Part shown: one piece after another, positions 7,517 through 16,073 of the stretch
How the letters are laid out: the number at the start of each line of letters is the position of its first letter
How positions within the stretch are numbered: position 1 is the first letter of the stretch
Assembly (NCBI RefSeq): GCF_010730195.1
Contig: NZ_AP022613.1
Location: 4,650,001 to 4,714,000 of the forward strand
Direction of reading: 5' to 3'
Origin: Mycobacterium conspicuum
Lineage (GTDB): Bacteria; Actinomycetota; Actinomycetes; Mycobacteriales; Mycobacteriaceae
DNA length: 64,000 bases
The notes under the pieces: generated by a model
Database searches by the model: none
The model's input: only the letters and a program-made list of their open reading frames with translations
What the model was told of the DNA's origin: nothing
Translations under genes and position numbers: made by a program

Positions 7517-9186
7517 TGAACAGCACCGCAGCGGGTTTGGTGTTCCTCGCGCTCCTCATTCTCGCGCTGGCGGCCGTGCACGTGCCGCTGGGCGACTACA
7601 TGTTTCGCGTCTACAGTTCCCAAAAGCATTCGCGTGCAGAGAAATTCATCTATCGGCTGATCGGCGCCAGCCCGGACGCGGAGCAGACCTGGAAGACGTA
7701 TGCCCGCAGCGTGTTGGCCTTTTCGGCGGTCAGTGTGGTGTTCCTCTTTGTGCTGCAACTGGTCCAGGGCAGGCTGCCGCTGCATCTGCACAACCCGGGG
7801 ACGCCGATGACGCCTTCCTTGGCCTGGAACACCGCCATCAGTTTCGTCACCAATACCAACTGGCAAAACTATTCCGGCGAATCGACCATGGGCCACCTGG
7901 TGCAGATGGCCGGCCTCGCGGTGCAGAACTTCGTGTCCGCCGCGGTCGGCATGGCCGTCGCGGTAGCCCTGGTTCGCGGATTCGCCCGCCACCGCACCAA
8001 CGAACTCGGCAACTTCTGGGTGGACCTGACCCGCGGCACGCTGCGCATCCTGCTGCCCATTTCCGTCCTCGCGGCGATCCTGCTCGTCGCCGGCGGCGCC
8101 GTGCAGAACTTCCACCTCAACGACCAGGTCGTCACGACGGTCGCCGGGGCGCAACAGACGATTCCGGGCGGCCCCGTCGCCAGCCAGGAGGTGATCAAGG
8201 AGCTGGGCACCAACGGTGGGGGCTTTTACAACGCCAACTCGTCGCACCCGTTCGAGAACCCGACCGCGTGGACGAACTGGGTCGAGATCTTCTTGCTGAT
8301 GGTCATCAGCTTCTCGCTGCCGCGCACCTTCGGCCGCATGGTGAACAGCAAGAAGCAGGGCTACGCGATCGCCGCGGTGGTCGGCATCATGGCCGTTTTG
8401 AGTGTCTCCTTCATGATGCTGTTCCAGTTGCAGCACCACGGGACCGTCCCGACCGCGGCGGGCGCGGCGACCGAAGGAGTCGAACAGCGCTTCGGTGTCG
8501 CCGACTCCGCCGTCTTCGCCGATGCGACCACGCTGACGTCCACCGGCGCCATCGACTCGGCGCACGATTCCTACACCAGCCTGGGCGGCATGATGGAGAT
8601 GTTCAACATGCAGCTCGGTGAGGTCGCCCCCGGCGGAACCGGCTCGGGTCTGTACGGCATCCTGATCCTCGCCGTCATCACGGTTTTCGTCGCCGGGTTG
8701 ATGGTCGGGCGGACGCCGGAGTACCTCGGCAAGAAGATCAACCCGCGCGAAATGAAGTTGGCCGCAGGCTATTTCCTGATCACCCCACTCATCGTGCTGG
8801 TCGGTACCGCGCTGGCAATGGCACTGCCGGGCGAGCGCGCCGCGATGACCAACACCGGCCCGCATGGCCTGTCCGAGGTGCTCTACGCATTCACCTCCGC
8901 CGCCAACAACAACGGTTCCGCCTTCGCCGGTCTTTCGGCCAACACCGTCTGGTGGAACACCGCGCTGGGCCTGGCGATGGTATTCGGGCGGTTCCTGCCG
9001 ATGATTCTCGTTCTGGCACTGGCGGGTTCGCTGGCACGTCAGGGCAGGACGCCCGAATCGAGCGGCACGCTGCCCACCCATAAGCCCCAGTTTGTGGGCC
9101 TGGTGGTGGGTGTGACGGTCATCCTGGTTGCCCTCACCTTCCTGCCCGCGCTGGCGCTCGGGCCGCTCGCCGAAGGGATTCACTGA
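7516..9186 (+). CDS. kdpA: K+-transporting ATPase subunit A (KdpA)
   Basis: 556 residues, the same as E. coli KdpA (557). A polytopic membrane protein of the superfamily of K+ transporters that forms the selectivity filter and K+ entry path of KdpFABC. Recognisable filter-type segments are TNTNWQNYSGE, GTNGGGFYNANSSHPFENPT and SAANNNGSAFAGLSANT. Conserved hydrophobic helices run throughout. It is coupled to kdpF by an overlapping stop/start and is followed 4 bp later by the GTG of kdpB. Expected role is high-affinity K+ uptake at limiting external K+. Confidence 0.97.
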   Translation: MNSTAAGLVFLALLILALAAVHVPLGDYMFRVYSSQKHSRAEKFIYRLIGASPDAEQTWKTYARSVLAFSAVSVVFLFVLQLVQGRLPLHLHNPGTPMTPSLAWNTAISFVTNTNWQNYSGESTMGHLVQMAGLAVQNFVSAAVGMAVAVALVRGFARHRTNELGNFWVDLTRGTLRILLPISVLAAILLVAGGAVQNFHLNDQVVTTVAGAQQTIPGGPVASQEVIKELGTNGGGFYNANSSHPFENPTAWTNWVEIFLLMVISFSLPRTFGRMVNSKKQGYAIAAVVGIMAVLSVSFMMLFQLQHHGTVPTAAGAATEGVEQRFGVADSAVFADATTLTSTGAIDSAHDSYTSLGGMMEMFNMQLGEVAPGGTGSGLYGILILAVITVFVAGLMVGRTPEYLGKKINPREMKLAAGYFLITPLIVLVGTALAMALPGERAAMTNTGPHGLSEVLYAFTSAANNNGSAFAGLSANTVWWNTALGLAMVFGRFLPMILVLALAGSLARQGRTPESSGTLPTHKPQFVGLVVGVTVILVALTFLPALALGPLAEGIH

Positions 9187-9190
9187 AAAC

Positions 9191-11308
9191 GTGAGCACCA
9201 CAAGATATTCCGAGCACGCCGTGCGGGGCGGGTTACTCGATCCCGCGCTGCTGCTGAAGTCGCTGCCGGACGCGCTGCGCAAGCTCGATCCGCGCACGCT
9301 GTGGCGCAACCCGGTGATGTTCATCGTGGAAATCGGCGCCGTCTGGTCGACGATCCTGGCGATCGGTGACGACAGCTGGTTCAGCTGGCTGACCGTGTTC
9401 TGGCTGTGGCTGACAGTGGTTTTCGCCAACCTGGCCGAGGCCGTCGCCGAGGGCCGCGGCAAGGCGCAGGCCGACACGTTGCGCAAGTCGAAGGCCGACA
9501 CCATCGCGCTACGACTCAAGGACTGGTCACCGGGCAGCACGACCGCCACACCCGAAGAGGTGGCGGCACCGCTTCTGCAACAGGGCGACATCGTGGTGGT
9601 CACCGCGGGCCAGGTGATCCCCGGCGACGGGGACGTCGTGGAAGGCATTGCCTCGGTTGACGAATCGGCGATCACCGGGGAATCGGCGCCGGTGATTCGG
9701 GAATCCGGCGGCGACCGCTCTGCGGTGACCGGCGGGACCACCGTGCTTTCGGACCGCATCGTCGTCAAGATCACCCAGAAGCCGGGCGAGAGCTTTGTCG
9801 ACCGGATGATCGCACTCGTCGAGGGCGCCAATCGGCAGAAGACGCCGAACGAGATCGCACTCAACATTCTCCTTGCGGCGCTGACCATCATCTTCGTCTT
9901 CGCGGTCGCGACGCTGCAGCCCCTGGCGATCTACTCGAAGGTCAACAACCCCGGCGTGCCCGACACCTCGGCGCTCAACAGCAACGGCATCAGCGGCATC
10001 GTGCTGGTCGCGCTGCTGGTGTGCCTCATCCCCACCACCATCGGCGCGCTGCTGTCGGCGATCGGTATCGCCGGCATGGACCGGCTGGTGCAACGCAACG
10101 TGCTGGCCATGTCCGGCCGCGCGGTCGAAGCGGCCGGCGACGTCAACACCCTGTTGCTGGACAAGACCGGAACGATCACGCTGGGGAATCGCCAAGCCTC
10201 GGAGTTCATTCCGGTGACCGGCGTGACCCACGGCGATCTGGCCGACGCCGCCCAGCTGTCCAGCCTGGCCGACGAAACCCCCGAGGGCCGTTCCATCGTC
10301 GTCTACGCCAAAGAGGCGTACGGGCTGCGCGCGCGGACCCCGGGCGAGCTGGCCAACGCTACCTGGGTGGAATTCACTGCGACGACGCGGATGTCGGGTG
10401 TCGATGTGGACGGCCGTCAGCTGCGCAAGGGCGCGGCCAGCTCGGTATCGGACTGGATCCGCGGGCAGGGCGGCACCGTTCCGCCCGAACTGGGCGAGAT
10501 CGTCGACGGCATCTCCGCCGCGGGCGGGACACCGCTGGTGGTCGGGCAGGTTGTCGGCGACAAGGCGTCCGTGCTCGGCGTCATCCATTTGAAGGATGTG
10601 GTGAAGCAGGGCATGCGCGCCCGGTTCGACGCGATGCGGCTGATGGGCATTCGCACGGTGATGATCACCGGCGATAATCCGTTAACCGCCAAGGCGATCG
10701 CCGATGAGGCGGGTGTCGACGACTTCCTCGCCGAGGCCACCCCCGAAGACAAGATGATGCTGATCAAGAGGGAGCAGCAGGGCGGCCGGTTGGTGGCGAT
10801 GACCGGCGACGGCACCAACGACGCCCCGGCCCTGGCGCAGGCCGACGTGGGGGTGGCGATGAACACCGGCACGTCGGCGGCCAAAGAGGCCGGCAACATG
10901 GTGGACCTGGACTCCGACCCCACCAAGCTCATCGAGATCGTGGAGATCGGGAAGCAGCTGTTGATCACCCGCGGCGCGCTGACCACGTTCTCCATCGCCA
11001 ATGACATCGCAAAGTATTTCGCGATCATCCCGGCGATGTTCGTGGCGATCTTCCCGGGCCTGGACATGATCAACGTCATGCGGCTGCACAGTCCGCAGTC
11101 GGCGATCCTGTCCGCGGTCATCTTCAACGCGATCGTCATCGTCGCCCTGATTCCGTTGGCGCTGCGCGGTGTTCGCTACACACCCAGCCGCGCGGCGAAA
11201 CTGCTCAGCCGCAACCTCTACATCTATGGGCTGGGCGGCATCGTCGCGCCGTTCGTCGGGATCAAACTGATCGACTTGCTGGTTCAACTGCTTCCTGGGA
11301 TGGGCTGA
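9191..11308 (+). CDS. kdpB: K+-transporting P-type ATPase subunit B (KdpB)
   Basis: 705 residues from GTG 9191 (VSTTRYSEHAV). A longer reading from 9128 would overlap kdpA and is rejected; M. tuberculosis KdpB is 709. The P1A ATPase signatures are complete: TGES in the actuator domain (ITGESAPV), phosphorylation loop DKTGTIT with the catalytic Asp near residue 324, and GDGTNDAPALAQADVG in the P domain. It hydrolyses ATP to drive K+ transport through KdpA. Start follows kdpA by 4 bp; kdpC starts 1 bp after its stop. Confidence 0.97.
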   Translation: MSTTRYSEHAVRGGLLDPALLLKSLPDALRKLDPRTLWRNPVMFIVEIGAVWSTILAIGDDSWFSWLTVFWLWLTVVFANLAEAVAEGRGKAQADTLRKSKADTIALRLKDWSPGSTTATPEEVAAPLLQQGDIVVVTAGQVIPGDGDVVEGIASVDESAITGESAPVIRESGGDRSAVTGGTTVLSDRIVVKITQKPGESFVDRMIALVEGANRQKTPNEIALNILLAALTIIFVFAVATLQPLAIYSKVNNPGVPDTSALNSNGISGIVLVALLVCLIPTTIGALLSAIGIAGMDRLVQRNVLAMSGRAVEAAGDVNTLLLDKTGTITLGNRQASEFIPVTGVTHGDLADAAQLSSLADETPEGRSIVVYAKEAYGLRARTPGELANATWVEFTATTRMSGVDVDGRQLRKGAASSVSDWIRGQGGTVPPELGEIVDGISAAGGTPLVVGQVVGDKASVLGVIHLKDVVKQGMRARFDAMRLMGIRTVMITGDNPLTAKAIADEAGVDDFLAEATPEDKMMLIKREQQGGRLVAMTGDGTNDAPALAQADVGVAMNTGTSAAKEAGNMVDLDSDPTKLIEIVEIGKQLLITRGALTTFSIANDIAKYFAIIPAMFVAIFPGLDMINVMRLHSPQSAILSAVIFNAIVIVALIPLALRGVRYTPSRAAKLLSRNLYIYGLGGIVAPFVGIKLIDLLVQLLPGMG

Positions 11309-11309
11309 G

Positions 11310-12203
11310 ATGAAGTCTTCCAACATCATTCGCCAGCACTGGGCGGCGCTGCGCGCGCTGCTGGTCTTCACGGTGATCCTCGGCTTCGGATACCCGCTGC
11401 TGATTTGGCTGGTGGCCATGCTTCCGGGGCTGCACGACAAGGCCGAGGGATCGATGCTCACCGCCGGCGGAAAACCGGTCGGCAGCAAGCTGATCGGCCA
11501 GTTGTTCACCGACGCGAACGGCAACCCGCTGTCAGAGTACTTCCAGAGCCGCCCGTCGGCGGCGGGTGCCAACGGGTATGACCCCACGGCGAGCGGCGGC
11601 AGCAACCTCGGACCCGAAAGTGTCGTCGACACCCCGGGGGATCCGCCGAAGCCCAGCCTGCTGTCGCAGGTCTGTGCGCGCAGCGCGGCCGTCGGCAAGC
11701 TCGAAGGCGTGGACGGGTCGCGCCCGTTCTGCACGGGTGGGGGCGTCGGCGCCGTGCTGTCGGTGATCGGCCCGCGGGACGCACGCGGGTACGTCAGCCA
11801 TCCCACCAGGGTGGTCAGCGTCAACGAGCCGTGCGCGACGACCAAACAGCCCTTCGTTGACTTTTACGAGGGCGTGCACGTCGAGTGCGCCACGGTCGGC
11901 GACGACTACTCGGCCGGCCAGATCGTGCCGATTCGCGGAGCCGCCCCGGCCTCACCGCAGGTTCCGGCCGATGCCGTCACCGCCAGCGGCAGCGGCCTGG
12001 ACCCCGATATCTCGCTCGCCTACGCCGATATTCAGATCGCCCGGGTGGCCAGGGCCCGCCACGTCAGCGCGGACCAGATTCGGGCGGTGGTGGCGCAGTG
12101 CACCACTGGCCGCCTACTCGGAATCTTTGGTGAACCCACCGTCAACGTGCTGCAGCTCAACCTGGCTCTCGACCATAGGTACCCGCTTACGATGGTTCAG
12201 TGA
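11310..12203 (+). CDS. kdpC: K+-transporting ATPase subunit C (KdpC) with a large central insertion
   Basis: 297 residues, about 100 more than E. coli or M. tuberculosis KdpC (~190). Residues 1-36 contain the single N-terminal membrane helix. SRPSAAGANGYDP and ASGGSNLGP (around 80-102) and VTASGSGLDPDIS, FGEPTVNVLQLNLAL near the C-terminus are canonical. Between them lies an insertion of roughly residues 137-215 holding Cys141, Cys175 and Cys193; Cys122 lies just before it. The insertion is on the outer face of the membrane by topology. KdpC assists ATP binding by KdpB. Reading frame is uninterrupted, so this is a real variant and not a frameshift. Confidence 0.93.
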   Translation: MKSSNIIRQHWAALRALLVFTVILGFGYPLLIWLVAMLPGLHDKAEGSMLTAGGKPVGSKLIGQLFTDANGNPLSEYFQSRPSAAGANGYDPTASGGSNLGPESVVDTPGDPPKPSLLSQVCARSAAVGKLEGVDGSRPFCTGGGVGAVLSVIGPRDARGYVSHPTRVVSVNEPCATTKQPFVDFYEGVHVECATVGDDYSAGQIVPIRGAAPASPQVPADAVTASGSGLDPDISLAYADIQIARVARARHVSADQIRAVVAQCTTGRLLGIFGEPTVNVLQLNLALDHRYPLTMVQ

Positions 12204-14695
12204 GCGTCTCCAAACGCGGCGAGCTGCGGATTTATCTCGGCGCCGCGCCCGGCGTGGGTAAGACCTACGCGATGCTCGGCGAGGCACACCGGCGTTTGGA
12301 GCGCGGCACCGACCTGGTGGCCGCCGTTGTCGAGACCCACGGCCGCAAGAAGACCGCGGAGATGCTTGAGGGCATCGAGATCGTCCCGCCCCGCTACATC
12401 GACTATCGGGGCGGCACCTTCGCCGAGCTGGACGTGCCCGCCGTCCTGGCCCGCCGTCCGCAGGTGGTGCTCGTCGACGAACTCGCGCACACCAACACCC
12501 CTGGCAGCAAAAACCAAAAGCGGTGGCAGGACGTCGAAGAGCTGCTCGACGCCGGGATCACGGTGATCTCCACGGTCAACATTCAGCACCTGGAGAGCCT
12601 CAACGACGTCGTCGCGCAGATCACCGGCATTGAACAAAAGGAGACGATTCCGGACTCCATCGTGCGCGGGGCCGCCCAGGTCGAACTCATCGACATCACT
12701 CCGGAGGCACTGCGCCGCAGGCTATCTCACGGCAACGTCTATGCGTCCGAACGAATCGACGCGGCGCTGTCCAACTACTTCCGTCGCGGAAATCTCACTG
12801 CCCTAAGGGAATTGGCGCTGCTATGGCTGGCCGACCAGGTCGACACCGCGCTGGCCAAGTACCGCGCCGAGAACAAAATCACCGACATGTGGGAGGCGCG
12901 GGAACGCGTCGTGGTGGCGATCACCGGCGGCCCGGAATCGGAGACGCTGGTGCGGCGGGCATCCCGGATCGCGTCGAAGTCCAGCGCCGAGCTGATGGTG
13001 GTGCATGTCATCCGGGGCGACGGCCTGGCCGGCCTGTCCGACGCGCGGTTGAACAAGGTTCGCGAGCTGGCCAGCAGCCTGGACGCGTCGGTGCATACCG
13101 TGGTCGGCGACGACATACCGGCGGCCCTACTCGATTTCGCCCGTGAGATGAATGCCACCCAGCTGGTGATCGGCACCTCCCGGCGGTCCCGGTGGGCGCG
13201 CGTGCTCAACGAGGGCATCGGTCCGGCGGTCGTGCAGCAGTCCGGCAAGATCGACGTGCACATGGTCACCCACGAGGAAGCCAAGCGCGGCTTTCGGTGG
13301 GCGTCGCTCGCGCCCCGCGAGCGACGCGTTGCCTCCTGGCTGGCCGCCGTCATCGTCCCGTCGGCCATCTGCGCCGTCACGGTGACGCTGCTGGACCCGT
13401 ACCTGGACACCGGCGCCGAAAGCGCGCTGTTTTTCATCGGCGTGCTGCTGGTCGGTCTGCTGGGAGGCGTTGCCCCGGCTGCCCTTTCGGCCGTGCTGGC
13501 CGGGCTGCTGTTGAACTATTACCTGATCGCTCCGCGGCACAGCTTCACCATCGCCGAGCCCAGCAGCGCCGTCGTGGAATTGGTCCTGCTGCTGATCGCG
13601 GTCGCGGTCGCGGTGCTGGTCGACGGCGCGACCAAACGCACCCGGGAGGCCCGGCGCGCCTCCCAGGAGGCGGAGCTGCTGACCCTGTTCGCCGGATCGG
13701 TGCTGCGCGGCGCCGATCCCGAGGCTTTGTTGGAGCGGGTCCGCGAGACCTATTCACAACGCGCGGTCAGCATGTTGCGTGAGCCCAAGGAGATCGTGGC
13801 TTGCGTGGGCAAAGACCCTTGTGTGGCGGTCGATTCGGCGGACACCGCGATCGAGGTCGGCGACGACGAGTTTTGGATGCTGCTGGCCGGCCGCAAGCTC
13901 GACGCGCGGGACCGCCGGGTGCTCACCGCGGTGGCCAAGCAGGCGGCGGGCTTGATCAGGCAGCGCGAGCTGGCCGACGAGGCCAGCCGGACCGAGGCGA
14001 TCGTGAAGGCCGACGAGCTGAGGCGGTCCCTGTTGTCGGCGGTGAGCCACGATCTGCGGACGCCGCTGGCCGCCGCGAAGGTCGCGGTGTCCAGCCTGCG
14101 TGCCGTGGACGTCGCCTTCTCCCCCGAGGACACGGCCGAACTGTTGGCCACCATCGAGGAGTCCATCGACCAGCTCACGGCGCTGGTCGGCAACCTGCTC
14201 GATTCGTCGCGACTGGCCGCCGGTGTGGTTCGCCCGGAGCTGCGCCGGGTGTATCTGGAGGAGTCGGTGCAACGCGCGCTCGTCAGTATCGGCAAGGGCG
14301 CCACCGGCTTCTACCGATCCGCCATCGACCGGGTCAAGGTCGACGTCGGTGATGCCGTGGTGCTGGCCGACGGCGGGCTGCTCGAACGGGTCTTCGCCAA
14401 CCTGATCGACAACGCGCTGCGGTATGCGCCCAACAGCCCGGTCCGCGTCAACGCGGGGCAAGTGCGTGATCGTGTGCTGATCAACATCATCGACGAGGGC
14501 CCCGGGATCCCACACGGCACCGAGGATCAGCTCTTCGAGGCGTTTCAGCGCCTAGGCGATCACGACAACTCCACCGGTGTCGGGCTGGGCATGTCGGTGG
14601 CGCGTGGTTTCGTCGAGGCCATGGGCGGCACCATCGCGGCCGGCGATACACCGGGCGGTGGACTTACCGTGACCGTGGAACTGGCGGCACCGTGA
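12200..14695 (+). CDS. kdpD: K+/osmotic sensor histidine kinase KdpD
   Basis: 831 residues from a GTG overlapping the kdpC stop. Order: KdpD domain with Walker A GAAPGVGKT (14-22) and DELAHTN; universal-stress-protein-like domain (~235-365); four-helix membrane block (~380-475, DUF4118); a short GAF-like stretch; HisKA with SAVSHDLRTPLAAAK (phosphorylated His617); HATPase with NLIDNALRYAP, DEGPGIP and GVGLGMSVARG. It senses K+ limitation and phosphorylates KdpE. Placed co-directionally after kdpC, unlike the divergent arrangement I recall for H37Rv. Confidence 0.96.
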   Translation: MSVSKRGELRIYLGAAPGVGKTYAMLGEAHRRLERGTDLVAAVVETHGRKKTAEMLEGIEIVPPRYIDYRGGTFAELDVPAVLARRPQVVLVDELAHTNTPGSKNQKRWQDVEELLDAGITVISTVNIQHLESLNDVVAQITGIEQKETIPDSIVRGAAQVELIDITPEALRRRLSHGNVYASERIDAALSNYFRRGNLTALRELALLWLADQVDTALAKYRAENKITDMWEARERVVVAITGGPESETLVRRASRIASKSSAELMVVHVIRGDGLAGLSDARLNKVRELASSLDASVHTVVGDDIPAALLDFAREMNATQLVIGTSRRSRWARVLNEGIGPAVVQQSGKIDVHMVTHEEAKRGFRWASLAPRERRVASWLAAVIVPSAICAVTVTLLDPYLDTGAESALFFIGVLLVGLLGGVAPAALSAVLAGLLLNYYLIAPRHSFTIAEPSSAVVELVLLLIAVAVAVLVDGATKRTREARRASQEAELLTLFAGSVLRGADPEALLERVRETYSQRAVSMLREPKEIVACVGKDPCVAVDSADTAIEVGDDEFWMLLAGRKLDARDRRVLTAVAKQAAGLIRQRELADEASRTEAIVKADELRRSLLSAVSHDLRTPLAAAKVAVSSLRAVDVAFSPEDTAELLATIEESIDQLTALVGNLLDSSRLAAGVVRPELRRVYLEESVQRALVSIGKGATGFYRSAIDRVKVDVGDAVVLADGGLLERVFANLIDNALRYAPNSPVRVNAGQVRDRVLINIIDEGPGIPHGTEDQLFEAFQRLGDHDNSTGVGLGMSVARGFVEAMGGTIAAGDTPGGGLTVTVELAAP

Positions 14696-15372
14696 CCCGT
14701 GTGCTGGTGATCGACGACGAGCCGCAGATCCTGCGCGCGCTGCGCATCAATTTGTCCGTGCGAGGCTACGAGGTCGTCACCGCCTCGACGGGCGCGGGGG
14801 CGTTGCGTGCGGCGGCCGAGCACAAACCCGACGTCGTGATCCTCGACCTCGGCCTGCCCGACATCTCCGGCATCGACGTGCTCGGCGGGCTGCGCGGCTG
14901 GCTGACCGCGCCGGTGATCGTGTTGTCGGCGCGCACCGACTCGTCGGACAAGGTCGAGGCCTTGGACGCCGGAGCCGACGACTACGTCACGAAACCCTTT
15001 GGTATGGACGAGTTTTTGGCCCGGTTGCGGGCCGCGGTCCGTCGCAATGCCGCGGCGTCCGAGATGGACCAGCCGGTTATCGAGGCCGACGCGTTCACCG
15101 TCGACCTGGCGGCCAAGAGGGTCACCAAGGACGGCACCGAAGTGCACCTCACCCCGACGGAGTGGGGCATGCTCGAGGTGCTGGTCCGCAACCGCGGCAA
15201 ATTGGTGGGCCGCGAAGAACTCCTCAAGGAGGTATGGGGTCCGGCGTATGCGACCGAAACGCATTACCTGCGTGTGTATTTGGCGCAGTTGCGGCGCAAA
15301 CTCGAGGAGGACCCGTCGCATCCGAAGCATTTGTTGACCGAATCGGGCATGGGCTATCGCTTCGAGGCGTGA
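14692..15372 (+). CDS. kdpE: Response regulator KdpE
   Basis: 226 residues from a GTG that overlaps the kdpD stop (GTGA). Receiver domain ~1-115 with acidic pair DDE (8-10), phosphoacceptor Asp52 in ILDLGLPDISG and Lys in VTKPFG. Winged-helix OmpR-type domain ~128-226 with LTPTEWGMLEVL and LLTESGMGYRFEA. It activates kdpFABC transcription when phosphorylated by KdpD. The stop is followed immediately by the first unit of a 95-bp tandem repeat. Confidence 0.96.
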   Translation: MTRVLVIDDEPQILRALRINLSVRGYEVVTASTGAGALRAAAEHKPDVVILDLGLPDISGIDVLGGLRGWLTAPVIVLSARTDSSDKVEALDAGADDYVTKPFGMDEFLARLRAAVRRNAAASEMDQPVIEADAFTVDLAAKRVTKDGTEVHLTPTEWGMLEVLVRNRGKLVGREELLKEVWGPAYATETHYLRVYLAQLRRKLEEDPSHPKHLLTESGMGYRFEA

Positions 15373-15376
15373 GTCA

Positions 15377-15653
15377 CTTGCGCCACACCAGCCACCCCGC
15401 GGAAGACCATGTGCCTTTTGTCCACCTCACAGCGACAACAGGGCGGCCGCGCGCAAGGCGCGCCTGAATCGCTTGCGCCACACCAGCCACCTCGCGGAAG
15501 ACCATGTGCCTTTTGTCCACCTCACAGCGACAACAGGGCGGCCGCGCGCAAGGCGCGCCTGAATCGCTTGCGCCACACCAGCCACCTCGCGGAAGACCAT
15601 GTGCCTTTTGTCCACCTCACAGCGACAACAGGGCGGCCACGCGCAAGGCGCGC
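15377..15653. repeat. 95-bp tandem repeat, three units, 3' of kdpE
   Basis: Units at 15377-15471, 15472-15566 and 15567-15653; the last lacks its final ~8 bp. The units are nearly identical, with only scattered substitutions. Each begins CTTGCGCCACACCAGCCACC and contains GTGCCTTTTGTCCACCTCA. On the minus strand each unit includes the last codons and stop of the neighbouring small gene, so the array looks like tandem duplication of that gene's 3' end plus downstream DNA. Confidence 0.92.
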
Positions 15654-15907
15654 ACCCGGTTGATGATCCGGTATTCGGTTGCGTGCGGGATGTATGCCCT
15701 TTTGTACAGTCCGCGGCGCAGCCGGTGCACCCTGCCGCGGGCAATCTCCCAGCGCAACGCATCCGACACCGCCTTCGAAGGCCTTCCGCGCACGGAAAAG
15801 CCGCGCCGGTCAAGCGCGTCGATCAGCTGGGCAACCGTCGCGGGGCCATTCGCGGACAGTTCCATGGTCAGTACATACCGCAGTTCGATTCCGTGCAGTT
15901 GCGTCAT
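15617..15907 (-). CDS. Small winged-helix-like protein bracketed by repeats
   Basis: 96 residues from ATG 15907, chosen because GAGGG lies upstream and the alternative GTG at 15940 adds 11 odd residues. The core VAQLIDALDRRGFSVRGRPS, then SKAVSDALRWEIARGRVHRL and RGLYK, reads like a winged-helix DNA-binding domain with a basic wing, similar to N-terminal domains of AbiEi-type antitoxins. No catalytic or membrane region is present. The C-terminal ALRVAALLSL and stop lie inside the third 95-bp repeat unit. It occupies, with its flanking repeats, the whole junction between kdpE and ppx2. I believe related small proteins recur in mycobacteria, but I cannot verify that here. Function unknown. Confidence 0.6.
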   Translation of the reverse strand: MTQLHGIELRYVLTMELSANGPATVAQLIDALDRRGFSVRGRPSKAVSDALRWEIARGRVHRLRRGLYKRAYIPHATEYRIINRVRALRVAALLSL

Positions 15908-15944
15908 GACCGGACCCTCGCACACCGGTACGACACCCACCGAG

Positions 15945-16072
15945 TTGTCGCTATGAGGTGGACAAAAAGCACATCACTTCCCGGCCAGGGACTGGTGTGG
16001 CGGATGTGACTCGGTTGGTCCACCGGTGAACAACACATCCTTCCCGGCCAGGGACTGGTGTGGCGGATGTGA
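15945..16072. repeat. Two direct copies of the same repeat family, inverted relative to the 95-bp array
   Basis: Copy A 15945-16009 and copy B 16025-16072 share a perfect 33-bp block (15977-16009 and 16040-16072, offset 63). Copy A, read on the plus strand, resembles the minus-strand reading of the 95-bp unit: GTCGCT, TGAGGTGGACAAAA, GCACAT, CTGGTGTGGCG in the same order. The small gene is therefore flanked by related sequence in opposite orientation. Copy B abuts the ppx2 stop. Confidence 0.8.
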
Positions 16073-16073
16073 T

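Noticed and set aside
7513..9891. 792-codon minus-strand open frame opposite kdpA and kdpB
   Set aside because: Low-complexity translation; kdpA and kdpB on the other strand have complete family motifs.
15377..15653. Possible CRISPR array
   Set aside because: The units are contiguous 95-bp tandem copies with no unique spacers, and they include codons of a neighbouring gene.
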